Below, in pieces: positions 33,569 to 42,474 of a stretch of DNA of 57,127 bases. Source of the DNA: Lachnospiraceae bacterium (GTDB lineage Bacteria; Bacillota; Clostridia; Lachnospirales; Lachnospiraceae). The notes below the pieces were generated by a model that worked only from the letters and a program-made list of their open reading frames with translations, was not told the DNA's origin and searched no databases. Both the position numbers and the translations under genes were made by a program. The DNA is taken from contig JAHZHB010000024.1 of NCBI GenBank assembly GCA_019420465.1, positions 1-57,127 of the forward strand. The letters run 5' to 3'. Position 1 is the stretch's first letter. Each line of letters opens with the position of its first letter.

Positions 33569-33697
33569 TGTGTACTCACTCCTTTGACCGTCTCAAAGTA
33601 TAGCACACTTTTTCCTGCCCAGTATATCCTTATTTCATCTTGCAGTTCTTTTCACATTGCCATGCCTGCCATCCATGGGCATACAGCCACCTTTGTA

Positions 33698-34798
33698 TTA
33701 TTCAAAAATATTTCCTGCGCCATTGGACTGCGCCTGCATACCATTTCGGGCCCATACATAGCCCTCCTCCTCCAGAAGTGTCCTTCCATCCTCAGAAAGC
33801 ATCCAGTCACGCAGCTTGCGGACCGGACTGTCCGAGCTTTCCGAAGCCCGGATCGCCATATAGAAATCATTTACAAGCGGATAGGAGCCTTTCTCGATCG
33901 CTGCATTTGACGGTGCAACGCCTTCAATTTTAATCATTTTCAGATGGGGATCTGCTTTCATTTTATCGGCATAATAATATACGGAAAAACCGATCGCACT
34001 ACCCGAGCCGTCAAATCCGGCTACAGATTCGATCAGCTCTCCCATAGTTCCTATCAGCATATCCTTATCCGGCTCCATCGTCTTTTCCCCGTTCATGACC
34101 AGCTTATTTAGTAATGTCTGGCTTCCGGAAGTCGAATTTCTCTGGAAGGCACGGATTTTTCCTGCATCGCCGCCTAATTCTGACCAGTCTGTAATCTTTC
34201 CTGTGTAGATATCACGGATCTGGTCTACGGTAAGCGATTCGATGGGATTATTGACATTTACGATAAACACCAGTCCGTCACGTCCCAGCGGATCGATCTC
34301 CAGCTTGTCAAAATCGTCCTTATATTCCTCTTTTATTTCCTGTGGCGGTTCATAGGAAACGATCAGATCCATCTGGTCATTTAAAAGTTTCCCCCAGCTG
34401 GTGCTCGTTCCACCATTTTCAAAGCTGTCTGCCAGATACACCTCTGCCGTATCCTCATCCGAATCCGTCAGATCCTCCATCATCCGCACAAGCAGTGGCT
34501 CATTAGCTAACGAACCATCCAGACGCGGCCAGGTATCTTTATCATAGCCATCAATATGCAGCTTTACTGTCTTCTCTGTGCTTTCTGTAGTCTCACTGGT
34601 CTGGCTGTCTGTGACTGTCTCATCCGTGTCACTTCCTGCTGCCACACCGCCGGTCGTATCTTTTGTATTGTTTTCTGTGGTCTGATCCACAACACTTACC
34701 TTGCTTTTTTCTCCCGTATCTGTAGATGAACTGCCACCACAGCCTGCCAGTCCGAGCATAACTGCACATCCGATCGCTGCTGCTTTCTTATACTTCAT
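33698..34798 (-). CDS. PstS-like substrate-binding lipoprotein
   Basis: 366 residues. Signal peptide with lipobox LGLAGC (Cys20), an acidic Ser/Thr-rich linker to about residue 75, then a PstS/PBP-like domain: YLADSFENGGTSTSWGKLLNDQMDLIVSYEP, PLGRDGLVFIVNVNNPIESLTVDQIRDIYTGKITDWSELGG, RNSTSGSQTLLNKLVM. This is the phosphate-binding-protein fold, but no pstC, pstA or pstB is nearby, so transport is not evident. It follows the upstream lipoprotein gene by 15 nt, SD AAGGAGG. The pair may sense or bind an extracellular anion; that is inference. Confidence 0.82.
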   Translation of the reverse strand: MKYKKAAAIGCAVMLGLAGCGGSSSTDTGEKSKVSVVDQTTENNTKDTTGGVAAGSDTDETVTDSQTSETTESTEKTVKLHIDGYDKDTWPRLDGSLANEPLLVRMMEDLTDSDEDTAEVYLADSFENGGTSTSWGKLLNDQMDLIVSYEPPQEIKEEYKDDFDKLEIDPLGRDGLVFIVNVNNPIESLTVDQIRDIYTGKITDWSELGGDAGKIRAFQRNSTSGSQTLLNKLVMNGEKTMEPDKDMLIGTMGELIESVAGFDGSGSAIGFSVYYYADKMKADPHLKMIKIEGVAPSNAAIEKGSYPLVNDFYMAIRASESSDSPVRKLRDWMLSEDGRTLLEEEGYVWARNGMQAQSNGAGNIFE

Positions 34799-34813
34799 CC
34801 TGTTTCCTCCTTT

Positions 34814-36448
34814 TTAGTCGTTATTTGTTACCTCATTTTTCGCTATTTTAACGATCCACTCACCATGTTCATCGACGAGTCCCATGGAAAATCCCCGCAC
34901 AACAGGAATCTTTCCATGCGACATTGCCCCTGCAGAGGATGCCCCTTTTAACCATACCGTACCATCTGTTGAAAAAAGATCTGTCCGCTGCTGCAGCTGT
35001 TCTGCGTCCAGCGTATACATCCCGTACCAGAGATCATCCACATAACCGTCCTCTGCTTCATCGTATCTGTACACCGGAGCGATCGTATCATACCTGCCGA
35101 CAGGGATCACCGTCTGCAGCTCTGTATTCAACAGGCTCGCCCCTGTATATTCATCACAGTTTACAAGAATTCCCGTATCGTATATATAGACATCACTTAT
35201 ATGATCGACACCGGCCGATGCCACGACCTTACCCGTACGATCCAGCTTTTCCAGACGGTCTTCACTGACTCCGATAAAGAATGCAGAAGGTGTCCATCCG
35301 CTATCTGTACGGTCTGATGCTTTGTACGCCACAGATGTATATTCTCCTGACAGTGCCCCGCCCGTTTTGGCATCATACAACCTGTATCCGGCTATTGTAT
35401 CACCCGTAAGCGTAGCACAGACAGCAAGTTCACCGTCATAGTAGCTGGGCTGTCCCTGCGCAAATACAGCAGACAGTTCCCCGCCATCACCATTGGACGG
35501 ATCATAGATCACATTATCGCACATCACAAAGGGTGGCATAATGCCGCTGTCATAAACGTAGGTATTTTCCACATTCCCGATCTTTCCCAGCAGCTTTCCA
35601 TCCTGGGTAAAAAACTGCAGTTCATACAACGGATCCGTATACACCTCCGCAACAACATACTGCTGATACACCGAAAAACTGTGTTTTTCAGGAATACTGT
35701 CTTTGAGAGTAGAAAACTCATACAACACATTTCCTTCTGTATCTACAGTAAACGAATCTTCATTGTCCTTTGTCTGTACAAAAGCCGCATCTGCACTGAT
35801 CCGGTCCACAGACATAATATCTTGCCTTTCTTCTCCCGTCGTTAGCTGCTCCATCCTGCTGTCTGTGTCCTCTGTCCCGTCGGCACAGGCAAAATCAATA
35901 TACTTCTGTGACATCACCCAGTCACCGATACAGCCGGTGTACTGCCTGTCTGACCAGTCGCTCACCAGATGACCCGAAACATCATACAGCCTGCTTCTCA
36001 TTGCAACATCATAGTCCCACTCATCCTTCTTTTTATAGGTTTTATAATATGCCGTATAATACTTTGTTTCTCCAGTGATCACATCCGTAAGCCGGGACAC
36101 ATGGATATCCTCCTCATGTAATACTTTTCCGCTGCTGTTGATCGTGATACTGACGGACTCTGATGGCCACAGATAATATTCCTGCGCGGCAGCCTCCAGC
36201 TGTTCCTGTGTCGGTGCAGCATCAGAAGAAAAATCAAACGGCTCTGTAGTCTCACCTTCCGGCACATCAGACACGGACTCTTCGCTCTCTTTTTTTGTAT
36301 CCGGACCAAACACTGTGCTGTAAGCCGGCAATGTGTTTTCACTGTCCGCAGATGCAGCCGGGCTTTCTTTTCCTGTACCACATCCGGCAAAAAGACCTGC
36401 GGCCAGGATTACGAAAAAAGCCGTTAAAAAACGATTACCCGTCTTCAA
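34814..36448 (-). CDS. Large hypothetical lipoprotein
   Basis: 544 residues with lipobox AAGLFAGC (Cys23) and an acidic Ser-rich linker. The rest is mostly beta-rich with repeated short units such as LYDVSGHLVSDW, VDTEGNVLYEF, FTQDGKLLGKIG, LDRTGKVVASAG and LVDEHGEWIVKI, resembling WG/PQQ-like propeller repeats. I do not recognise a named family. The start codon is TTG at 36448, supported by AAAGGGG 7 nt upstream. It is first in a two-gene operon with the PstS-like lipoprotein and has a good promoter. Confidence 0.78.
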   Translation of the reverse strand: MKTGNRFLTAFFVILAAGLFAGCGTGKESPAASADSENTLPAYSTVFGPDTKKESEESVSDVPEGETTEPFDFSSDAAPTQEQLEAAAQEYYLWPSESVSITINSSGKVLHEEDIHVSRLTDVITGETKYYTAYYKTYKKKDEWDYDVAMRSRLYDVSGHLVSDWSDRQYTGCIGDWVMSQKYIDFACADGTEDTDSRMEQLTTGEERQDIMSVDRISADAAFVQTKDNEDSFTVDTEGNVLYEFSTLKDSIPEKHSFSVYQQYVVAEVYTDPLYELQFFTQDGKLLGKIGNVENTYVYDSGIMPPFVMCDNVIYDPSNGDGGELSAVFAQGQPSYYDGELAVCATLTGDTIAGYRLYDAKTGGALSGEYTSVAYKASDRTDSGWTPSAFFIGVSEDRLEKLDRTGKVVASAGVDHISDVYIYDTGILVNCDEYTGASLLNTELQTVIPVGRYDTIAPVYRYDEAEDGYVDDLWYGMYTLDAEQLQQRTDLFSTDGTVWLKGASSAGAMSHGKIPVVRGFSMGLVDEHGEWIVKIAKNEVTNND

Positions 36449-36513
36449 AAAATCACCCCTTTCGTTTTGTTTGTGCAGTCAAAATTCCCCCTGTTGCATT
36501 GTCTGTTAAACAC

Positions 36514-36542
36514 AGTATATAAATTCCGTCTTTCCTTTACAA
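36514..36542 (-). promoter_or_regulatory. Promoter of the two-lipoprotein operon
   Basis: Minus strand: -35 TTGTAA (36537-36542), 17-nt spacer, -10 TATACT (36514-36519). Confidence 0.65.
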
Positions 36543-36612
36543 TAGCGGCAAATCCAAAAAATCATGAAGAGAAAATGACCAGATCCACACCGATAACAAA
36601 AAAGCAATTTTC

Positions 36613-36652
36613 AATCAAAATTGGTCCACTGAACCATTATTGTTATGCACGG
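36613..36652 (-). repeat. Post-terminator palindrome motif, copy B
   Basis: 40-nt motif on the minus strand, centred on TGGTTC-AGT-GGACCA with flanks CATAACAATAA and ATTTTGATT. It starts 5 nt after the T-tract of the cstA terminator. The remainder of 36449-36764 holds that terminator and the lipoprotein promoter. Confidence 0.7.
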
Positions 36653-36657
36653 CAAAC

Positions 36658-36694
36658 AAAAAAGAGATACCCGCCATTTTATAGCGGATATCCC
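36658..36694 (-). terminator. Terminator of cstA
   Basis: Minus strand: GGGATATCCGC pairs with GCGGGTATCTC (G-U pairs allowed), then TTTTTT. Confidence 0.75.
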
Positions 36695-36764
36695 TTTGTT
36701 CTGTCAGAAGTTTTTCAAAGCTGTATGGCAGCTGCTTTTGTCCCTGTTTCAAAAGCACATATAG

Positions 36765-38462
36765 CTATGCTGCCATTTTTTTGTCATCTGTTTTCTCAAA
36801 CAGTTTTTTGATACCCTGGATAGCCACAAGTACACCTAAGATCAGCAGCAGTACGGCAAAGACAAGCTGTAACGTATTGCCAAAATCCAGACCTGTAGTC
36901 ATAAAGGCTTTGGTCAGTTTGACGATTGTCATGCCCAGTGCGGTAAACGTAACAGCCATCATAAAGGCCATCGGTCCCCAGAGCATAAAGCCCTGACGTT
37001 TTGTTTTCTTTAAGAATACTGCGCAGGCAACCAGTGCCAGCACGGACAGCAGCTGATTTGCAGAACCAAACAGCGGCCAGATCTCAGCATAACCGACCTT
37101 TGTCAGCATATAGGCAAGTACCAGTGTGATGATCGTAGCGAAATATTTGTTCGTTACTACCTTTAAGAACGGGCTCATATGCTCCTGATCAACATCGTCA
37201 TCAAGGAAGAATTCCTGGAAAGACAGACGGCCGACTCTGGCTACAGAATCCAGTGATGTCAGCGCAAAAGCGGATACAGCCAGATTGATCAGTGTAAATA
37301 CCAGAGAATGCGGCAGACCGATCACAGACAGGAAGTTTGCGATAGCTCCGGCAAAGATCTGCGGCTGTGTGGTCAGCCCCTGTGCGGCAGCCTCACCATT
37401 GGCAAAAGAGGCAACGGCGATCAGTGCGATCACAGCCAGCATACTCTCCATCAGCATGGCACCGAAGGAAACCGGCAGCATGTTCTTCTCGTTTTTGATC
37501 TGTTTGGATGCTGTACCGGAAGAAACCAGAGAATGGAAACCGGAAACTGCACCACAGGCGATCGTAACAAACAGAATCGGGAACATATACTGTCCATCCA
37601 CATTAAAGCTTGTGAATGCCTGCAGGTTGCAGGCCGGATTGGCTACGAATACACCGACAACAGCAGCCACGATCATAAAAATCAGCAGATAACTGTTCAG
37701 ATAATCCCTCGGCTGAAGCAGTGCCCATACCGGAGCAACACTGGCGATCAGGATGTATACAAAGATGATCACGTGCCAGCTTCCCAGACTTAAGTACATC
37801 GGGAAGTTTAAGCCCAGCGCGATCGCTGCAACCAGAAGTAAGATTGCCACAGCTGTATTGATCCATTTATTGAATCTGGTATATTTCAGGAACATTCCCA
37901 GTGCAACAGCCTCTACGATAAACAGCATGGATGTTGTTGCAACTGCACCGTTTGCCACTACCTTTGTGACCTCTCCTGCGTCACTGACGGAAAATCCGTT
38001 AAATGTTCCGGCTACAACGTCCGCAAATGCGGCAACAACCAGAATACAGAACAGCCAGCAGAATAACAGAAACAGCTTTTTACCTAATTTACCGATATAT
38101 TCCTCAATGATGTATCCAATCGTACGACCCTTATTCTTTACAGAAGCATACATGGAAGCAAAGTCCTGTACAGCACCGAAGAAGACACCACCGATCAGGA
38201 TCCATAACAGCACCGGAAGCCATCCGAAAATAGCTGCCTGAATCGGTCCGTTGATCGGGCCTGCACCCGCGATCGATGCAAACTGGTGTCCAAAGACAAC
38301 GTTTGTATCTGCCGGTACATAGTCAACACCGTCTTCCAGCTCATATGCCGGGGTCTTTGCATTGGGATCGATGCCCCATTTGTTCTGCAGGTAGCGTCCA
38401 TACAGGAAGTATGCGCCGCCGAGTACTACGATAGCGATCACCATCATCAGTATTCCACTCAT
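36765..38462 (-). CDS. cstA: CstA family carbon starvation / peptide or pyruvate transporter
   Basis: 565-residue polytopic membrane protein. The family signature is present: N-terminal YLQNKWGIDPNAKTPAYELEDGVDYVPADTNVVFGHQFASIAGAGPINGPIQA in several conserved pieces, then HSLVSSGTASKQI and YILIASVAPVWALLQPRDYLN. CstA proteins take up peptides or pyruvate during starvation. The ATG at 38462 is chosen because the membrane segment begins there and GAGGAAA lies upstream; a start at 38573 would overlap the terminator of the T-box leader. It is regulated by the T-box leader immediately upstream, suggesting amino-acid limitation control. Confidence 0.93.
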   Translation of the reverse strand: MSGILMMVIAIVVLGGAYFLYGRYLQNKWGIDPNAKTPAYELEDGVDYVPADTNVVFGHQFASIAGAGPINGPIQAAIFGWLPVLLWILIGGVFFGAVQDFASMYASVKNKGRTIGYIIEEYIGKLGKKLFLLFCWLFCILVVAAFADVVAGTFNGFSVSDAGEVTKVVANGAVATTSMLFIVEAVALGMFLKYTRFNKWINTAVAILLLVAAIALGLNFPMYLSLGSWHVIIFVYILIASVAPVWALLQPRDYLNSYLLIFMIVAAVVGVFVANPACNLQAFTSFNVDGQYMFPILFVTIACGAVSGFHSLVSSGTASKQIKNEKNMLPVSFGAMLMESMLAVIALIAVASFANGEAAAQGLTTQPQIFAGAIANFLSVIGLPHSLVFTLINLAVSAFALTSLDSVARVGRLSFQEFFLDDDVDQEHMSPFLKVVTNKYFATIITLVLAYMLTKVGYAEIWPLFGSANQLLSVLALVACAVFLKKTKRQGFMLWGPMAFMMAVTFTALGMTIVKLTKAFMTTGLDFGNTLQLVFAVLLLILGVLVAIQGIKKLFEKTDDKKMAA

Positions 38463-38514
38463 AATTTTTTCCTCTTTTCTAGTAAGTCTTTGATGTAAAA
38501 TATAAATAAATATA

Positions 38515-38554
38515 TAAAAAAACGCCTCTGCTGTCCTTTCGGACAACAAAGGCG
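38515..38554 (-). terminator. T-box attenuator terminator
   Basis: Minus strand: CGCCTTTGTTGTCC-GAAA-GGACAGCAGAGGCG followed by TTTTTTT, competing with the antiterminator formed by the T-box sequence. Confidence 0.85.
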
Positions 38555-38795
38555 GAATTTTCCGTGGTACCACTTTGTCTTACCATACTTATCACTAACT
38601 ATGGTCACTTCTCACTGTCATGTATAAACAGCTTCCTCTGTAACGTGAGGATAACGTCCCTGCTTACTGTACTGCTTTTCAGCGGGCTGCTCCCGGGTGA
38701 TGTCACAAAATACCTTCTGCCGTTTCTCATCTGCTGACGGCTCTCTGTACTCCGGTGTTCCTTTTGTGATGTATCCTATTCACTGCATTTCGTTT
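38555..38795 (-). promoter_or_regulatory. T-box riboswitch leader of cstA
   Basis: Read on the minus strand: stem I with AGTA/CAGAGAG-type internal motifs (GGAGTACAGAGAGCCG at about 38735-38750) and a distal GCCGT/ACGGC helix, followed by the T-box sequence AAGTGGTACCACGG (38562-38575) and the antiterminator region. A possible specifier triplet is ATC (isoleucine) at 38699-38701 in GTGAC-ATC-ACCCGGGA; an alternative reading GGT a little upstream cannot be excluded. It senses uncharged tRNA and permits transcription of cstA. Confidence 0.88.
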
Positions 38796-38938
38796 TCTTA
38801 TGGCTTATGTTTTACTCCTTTTTTTCACATATCGCAAGGGACGATTTGAACAGTTTTCACAGTTTTTCATTTGTTTTTTTGTGCATTTTTAAATTGTCAT
38901 CTCAATTTCTGATCCACCGCGTATCCGTCCCTCACCAC

Positions 38939-40468
38939 CTACTGATTCCAGAACTTCTTCCCCGCATTCCGAAAACAGCAGGCCTCCAGAATATGCTCCT
39001 TCTCAATCCTCTCACTTCCCGCCAGATCCGCCGAAGTCCGCGCCACCCGAATAATCCTGTGACACCCTCTCGCACTCAGTCCCATCCGTCCAAACATCTC
39101 CTTCAAAAGCCCTTCCGCCTCTATCGTCATCTCACAAAACTCCCTAAGCCGCGCCGCCGGCACCTGACTATTATAAAAAAACCTCTCCCCCGCATACCTG
39201 CGATTCTGCAACCGGACAGCCCCCGCCACCTGCACTTTCATCACCGCCGTCGTCATCGCACTCTTCTCTTCACTCCGCAGCTCCTCATAAGACAGCGCCG
39301 GAACCTCCACACACAGATCCATCCTGTCCAGCAGCGGCTGACTGATCCTGTGCAGATACCGCGAAATATCCGCCGCACTGCAGCTGCACCGGTTCATATC
39401 CGGATAATATCCGCACTTGCACGGATTCATCGCCGCCAGCAAAAGAAATTCCGCCGGAAACGTCACCGTCCCCGCACTCCTCGAGATCACAATATTCTTA
39501 TTCTCCATCGGCTGCCTGAGGATCTCCAGGCTTGTCCCCGGAAACTCCGGAAACTCATCCAGAAACAGCACACCCCTGTGCGCCAGCGTGATCTCCCCCG
39601 GCGTCGGTATCCGTCCGCCACCGGCCAGCGCCTGCGGCGAAATCGTATGATGCGGCGCACGAAACGGCCGCTGACGGATCAGCGACGTATGTTCCGGCAG
39701 CTTCCCCGCCACACTGTAGATCTGTGTCACCTCCAGGCTCTCCTCCCTTGTCATATCCGGCAAAAGCCCCGGAATACGGCTGGCTGTCATCGTTTTACCC
39801 GATCCCGGCGGTCCGATCATCAAAAGATTATGAAAACCTGCCGCCGCCAGCACGGCCGCACGCTTGACTTCCTCCTGACCCTGAATATCCGCAAAGTCCG
39901 GTACATCCGGCTTGCTGTGTTCACAGTCAGCCATCTGCTGCGGATTTTCATACTCCTTGGGATGCCTGCAGTAAGATACCAGATCCTCCAGCGAAGAAAT
40001 CCCGATCAGCTGCATATCTTTTACATTTCTGGCCTCCTCCAGATTCACTGCCGGAAGTATACAGGTCGTTATCCCCTCCTTTCTTGCCAGAAGCACCGCC
40101 GAAAGTATGCCACTGACACTGCGCACACTGCCATCCAGTCCCAGTTCTCCCAGCACCATACAGCTCTCCAGAGACTTTTCCGGGATTTTTCCCGCTGCAC
40201 AGAGCACAGCTGCTGCGATCGGCAGATCAAAGCGTGGCCCCTCCTTTCGGATATCCGCCGGTGCCAGATTGATCGTGATCCGTTTGGGCGGCAGTGACAT
40301 TCCCGTATTTTTTACAGCCGTTCTCACCCGATCCGCCGCCTCACGCACCTGCGCCGTGACATACCCCACGATGGAAAATGACGGCAGCCCGTCACTGACA
40401 TCCGCCTCCACCGACACACGATGGGCCTCTACCCCGAGAATGGTTGCTGCTGTAACTTTTGTAAACAT
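38939..40468 (-). CDS. comM: YifB/ComM family Mg chelatase-like AAA+ ATPase
   Basis: 509 residues. N-terminal ChlI-like domain (TAATILGVEAHRVSVEADVSDGLPSFSIVGY), central AAA+ ATPase with Walker A IGPPGSGKT (about 216-224) and Walker B LFLDEFPEF, and a C-terminal Mg_chelatase_C part (RGCHRIIRVARTSADLAGSERI). ComM is a hexameric helicase that helps branch migration during natural transformation; in other bacteria the role is less clear. SD AAGGAGG at 5 nt. It diverges from sigK. Confidence 0.94.
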   Translation of the reverse strand: MFTKVTAATILGVEAHRVSVEADVSDGLPSFSIVGYVTAQVREAADRVRTAVKNTGMSLPPKRITINLAPADIRKEGPRFDLPIAAAVLCAAGKIPEKSLESCMVLGELGLDGSVRSVSGILSAVLLARKEGITTCILPAVNLEEARNVKDMQLIGISSLEDLVSYCRHPKEYENPQQMADCEHSKPDVPDFADIQGQEEVKRAAVLAAAGFHNLLMIGPPGSGKTMTASRIPGLLPDMTREESLEVTQIYSVAGKLPEHTSLIRQRPFRAPHHTISPQALAGGGRIPTPGEITLAHRGVLFLDEFPEFPGTSLEILRQPMENKNIVISRSAGTVTFPAEFLLLAAMNPCKCGYYPDMNRCSCSAADISRYLHRISQPLLDRMDLCVEVPALSYEELRSEEKSAMTTAVMKVQVAGAVRLQNRRYAGERFFYNSQVPAARLREFCEMTIEAEGLLKEMFGRMGLSARGCHRIIRVARTSADLAGSERIEKEHILEACCFRNAGKKFWNQ

Positions 40469-40582
40469 ACTGTTCCTCCTTTTTGCTATATATAATGTTA
40501 TGTTTTACCCTTTCTTACCTGCGTACATCTGCTTTTACAGCCGACCGTGGCTTTCCGGCTTTAATTTTTCTGTTGGATATGC

Positions 40583-40609
40583 ACCCGCTTTTGTCCCCTT
40601 TCATAAGAT
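40583..40609 (+). promoter_or_regulatory. Possible sigma-K/sigma-E type promoter of sigK
   Basis: AC at 40583-40584, 17-nt spacer, CATAAGAT at 40602-40609, fitting the mother-cell pattern (AC, CATANNNT). A start near 40616 would exclude in-frame ATG codons upstream of it. Confidence 0.45.
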
Positions 40610-40641
40610 GTAGAAACACCCCGTATTGCAGAGGTGCCGCC

Positions 40642-41268
40642 TTGCAGACCTTCCCAAAGCCGCTCACGCCTGATGAAGAACGTCTTCTTCTCGAAAGAAG
40701 CCAACAAGGCGACCTTGCCGCTCGCAACCAGCTGATCGAGCGAAATCTACGTCTGGTTGCACATATCGCACGGAAATATCAGAGTCCCGAAGATGATATG
40801 GACGATCTGATCTCCACCGGTACGATCGGTCTGTTGAAAGCTGTAGCTACCTTTGACCTCCAGAAAGGAAGCCGGCTGGTCACCTACGCTGCACGCTGTA
40901 TTGACAATGAACTGCTGATGATGTTTCGCAGCCGCAAAAAAAATGTACGGGAAGTATCCCTGTATGAACCGATCGGGACTGACAAAGAAGGAAATGAGAT
41001 TCATCTGATGGATATCCTGGAGAGCCAGGATGAGGATATTCCTCTCAGCTGCGAACGAAATGAAAATATTCTGCGGCTCTATGCCGGTCTGGACCAGTGC
41101 CTGACACCGCAGGAAAAAGAATTATTAAGTTTACGTTATGGATTGTACGGTCGGATACCGACCACCCAGAGAGTCATAGCCAAGCGGCTGGGCATCAGCC
41201 GCTCCTACGTCTCAAGAATTGAAAAAAACTGTGTATTAAAGCTCCGGCAATTCTTCCTGCCGGCGTAA
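40642..41268 (+). CDS. sigK: RNA polymerase sporulation sigma factor SigK
   Basis: 208 residues of a sigma-70 family factor. FPKPLTPDEERLLLERSQQGDLAARNQLIERNLRLVAHIARKY is the SigK/SigE-type region 1.2-2.1, DLISTGTIGLLKAVATFDLQKGSRLVTYAARCIDNELLM is region 2.2-2.4, and TTQRVIAKRLGISRSYVSRIEKNCVLKL is region 4.2. It directs late mother-cell gene expression. I chose TTG at 40642 (AGAGG 7 nt upstream, just before the homologous FPKPL); an ATG at 40579 would lie upstream of the likely transcript start. There is no pro-sequence in this reading and no skin-type interruption. Its 3' end overlaps the convergent U32 gene by 33 nt. Confidence 0.88.
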   Translation: MQTFPKPLTPDEERLLLERSQQGDLAARNQLIERNLRLVAHIARKYQSPEDDMDDLISTGTIGLLKAVATFDLQKGSRLVTYAARCIDNELLMMFRSRKKNVREVSLYEPIGTDKEGNEIHLMDILESQDEDIPLSCERNENILRLYAGLDQCLTPQEKELLSLRYGLYGRIPTTQRVIAKRLGISRSYVSRIEKNCVLKLRQFFLPA

Positions 41269-42471
41269 AATATCAAATATGTCCGCTTTTACACCCAGAT
41301 CCACATACAGTTTCTGTTTTGGATGCGGGGCACTCTCCATGCTCTCCCCATCTTCATTGTAGATCGCACGCACGGTTACTTCGATATTTTCACCATCGGA
41401 CTTCATGATCTCTATGATTTCGCCTACGGTAAATTTGTTTCTCTGCTCGATCACACAAAGACCATCCTTTACCTCACCCACAATGCCCAGATATGTGTAC
41501 TCACGGATATAGGTATTGCTGTCATAGATCTGGCTTTCCTGATCCGGTTTTCCGTAGAAAAATCCGGTTGTAAACTGTCTGTAGGTACAGCGGGAGATCT
41601 GCTCCCTGTACCACGGCAGGTTTTTCTCATACAATGCCGGATCGGCAAGATAATCATCGATCGCTTTTCTGTAGGTACGGGCTACCGTTGCCACGTACAG
41701 CGCCGTTTTCATACGGCCCTCGATCTTAAAGCTATCGATCCCTGCCTCGATCAGATCCGGAATATGTTCGATCATGCACAGATCTTTTGAGTTGAAAATA
41801 TAGGTACCCCGCTCATTTTCCTCTACCGGGAAATATTCACCGGGGCGTTTTTCCTCCACTACCGCATATTTCCAGCGGCACGGATGGGTACATGCACCCT
41901 CATTGGCACTGCGTCCTGTCATATAGGCACTTAAAAGGCAACGTCCGGAATAGGAAATACACATGGCACCATGGACAAAAGTCTCGATCTCCATGGATTC
42001 GGGAATATGTTTTCTGATCTCTCCGATCTCCTTTAAGGACAGTTCTCTGGCGGTTACCACACGACTGGCCCCCTGCTCATGCCAGAACAGGAATGTGCCA
42101 TAGTTACAGTTGTTCGCCTGTGTGCTGACATGGATATCGATCTCAGGACACACATCCTTTGCGATCATAAAAAGCCCCGGATCAGCGATGATCAGCGCAT
42201 CTGGCTTTAATGCAGAAAGCTCTGTAAAATACGCTGCCGCATCGGCGAGATCGCTGTTGTGTGCCAGAATATTGGCTGTCACATATACTTTTACCCCGTG
42301 CGCATGGGCAAAATCGATGCCCTCTTTCATCTCTTCGGGGGTAAAATTTTTGGCTTTGGCTCTGAGGCCAAAAGCCTCACCGCCAATATATACGGCATCG
42401 GCGCCAAAGGTCACCGCTACCTTTAATACTTCCAGACTTCCTGCCGGAACCAGCAATTCTGGCTGTCTCAT
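41236..42471 (-). CDS. trhP: U32 family peptidase-like protein, tRNA 5-hydroxyuridine synthase (TrhP)
   Basis: 411 residues. The U32 signature is present, ETFVHGAMCISYSGRCLLSAYMTGRSANEGACTHPCRWKY (four Cys near 169-196 that can hold an Fe-S cluster), with N-terminal LLVPAGSLEVLKVAVTFGADAVYIGG. In E. coli and B. subtilis such proteins make 5-hydroxyuridine at tRNA position 34 using prephenate. Next to it, 3 nt away, is a TrmR-type methyltransferase that would convert ho5U to mo5U, which supports this role over protease. B. subtilis has two U32 genes (yrrN, yrrO) in this place; here there is one. SD AAGGAG. Confidence 0.88.
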   Translation of the reverse strand: MRQPELLVPAGSLEVLKVAVTFGADAVYIGGEAFGLRAKAKNFTPEEMKEGIDFAHAHGVKVYVTANILAHNSDLADAAAYFTELSALKPDALIIADPGLFMIAKDVCPEIDIHVSTQANNCNYGTFLFWHEQGASRVVTARELSLKEIGEIRKHIPESMEIETFVHGAMCISYSGRCLLSAYMTGRSANEGACTHPCRWKYAVVEEKRPGEYFPVEENERGTYIFNSKDLCMIEHIPDLIEAGIDSFKIEGRMKTALYVATVARTYRKAIDDYLADPALYEKNLPWYREQISRCTYRQFTTGFFYGKPDQESQIYDSNTYIREYTYLGIVGEVKDGLCVIEQRNKFTVGEIIEIMKSDGENIEVTVRAIYNEDGESMESAPHPKQKLYVDLGVKADIFDILRRQEELPEL

Positions 42472-42474
42472 GTT

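Noticed and set aside
36613..36652. TTGGTCC-N3-GGACCAA as a GntR-type operator of the lipoprotein operon
   Set aside because: All three copies follow terminators, and copy C lies between two convergent gene ends where no promoter is expected.
38807..40297. Plus-strand open frame of 496 codons opposite comM
   Set aside because: Arg/His/Pro-rich shadow of comM, whose domains are all clear on the minus strand.
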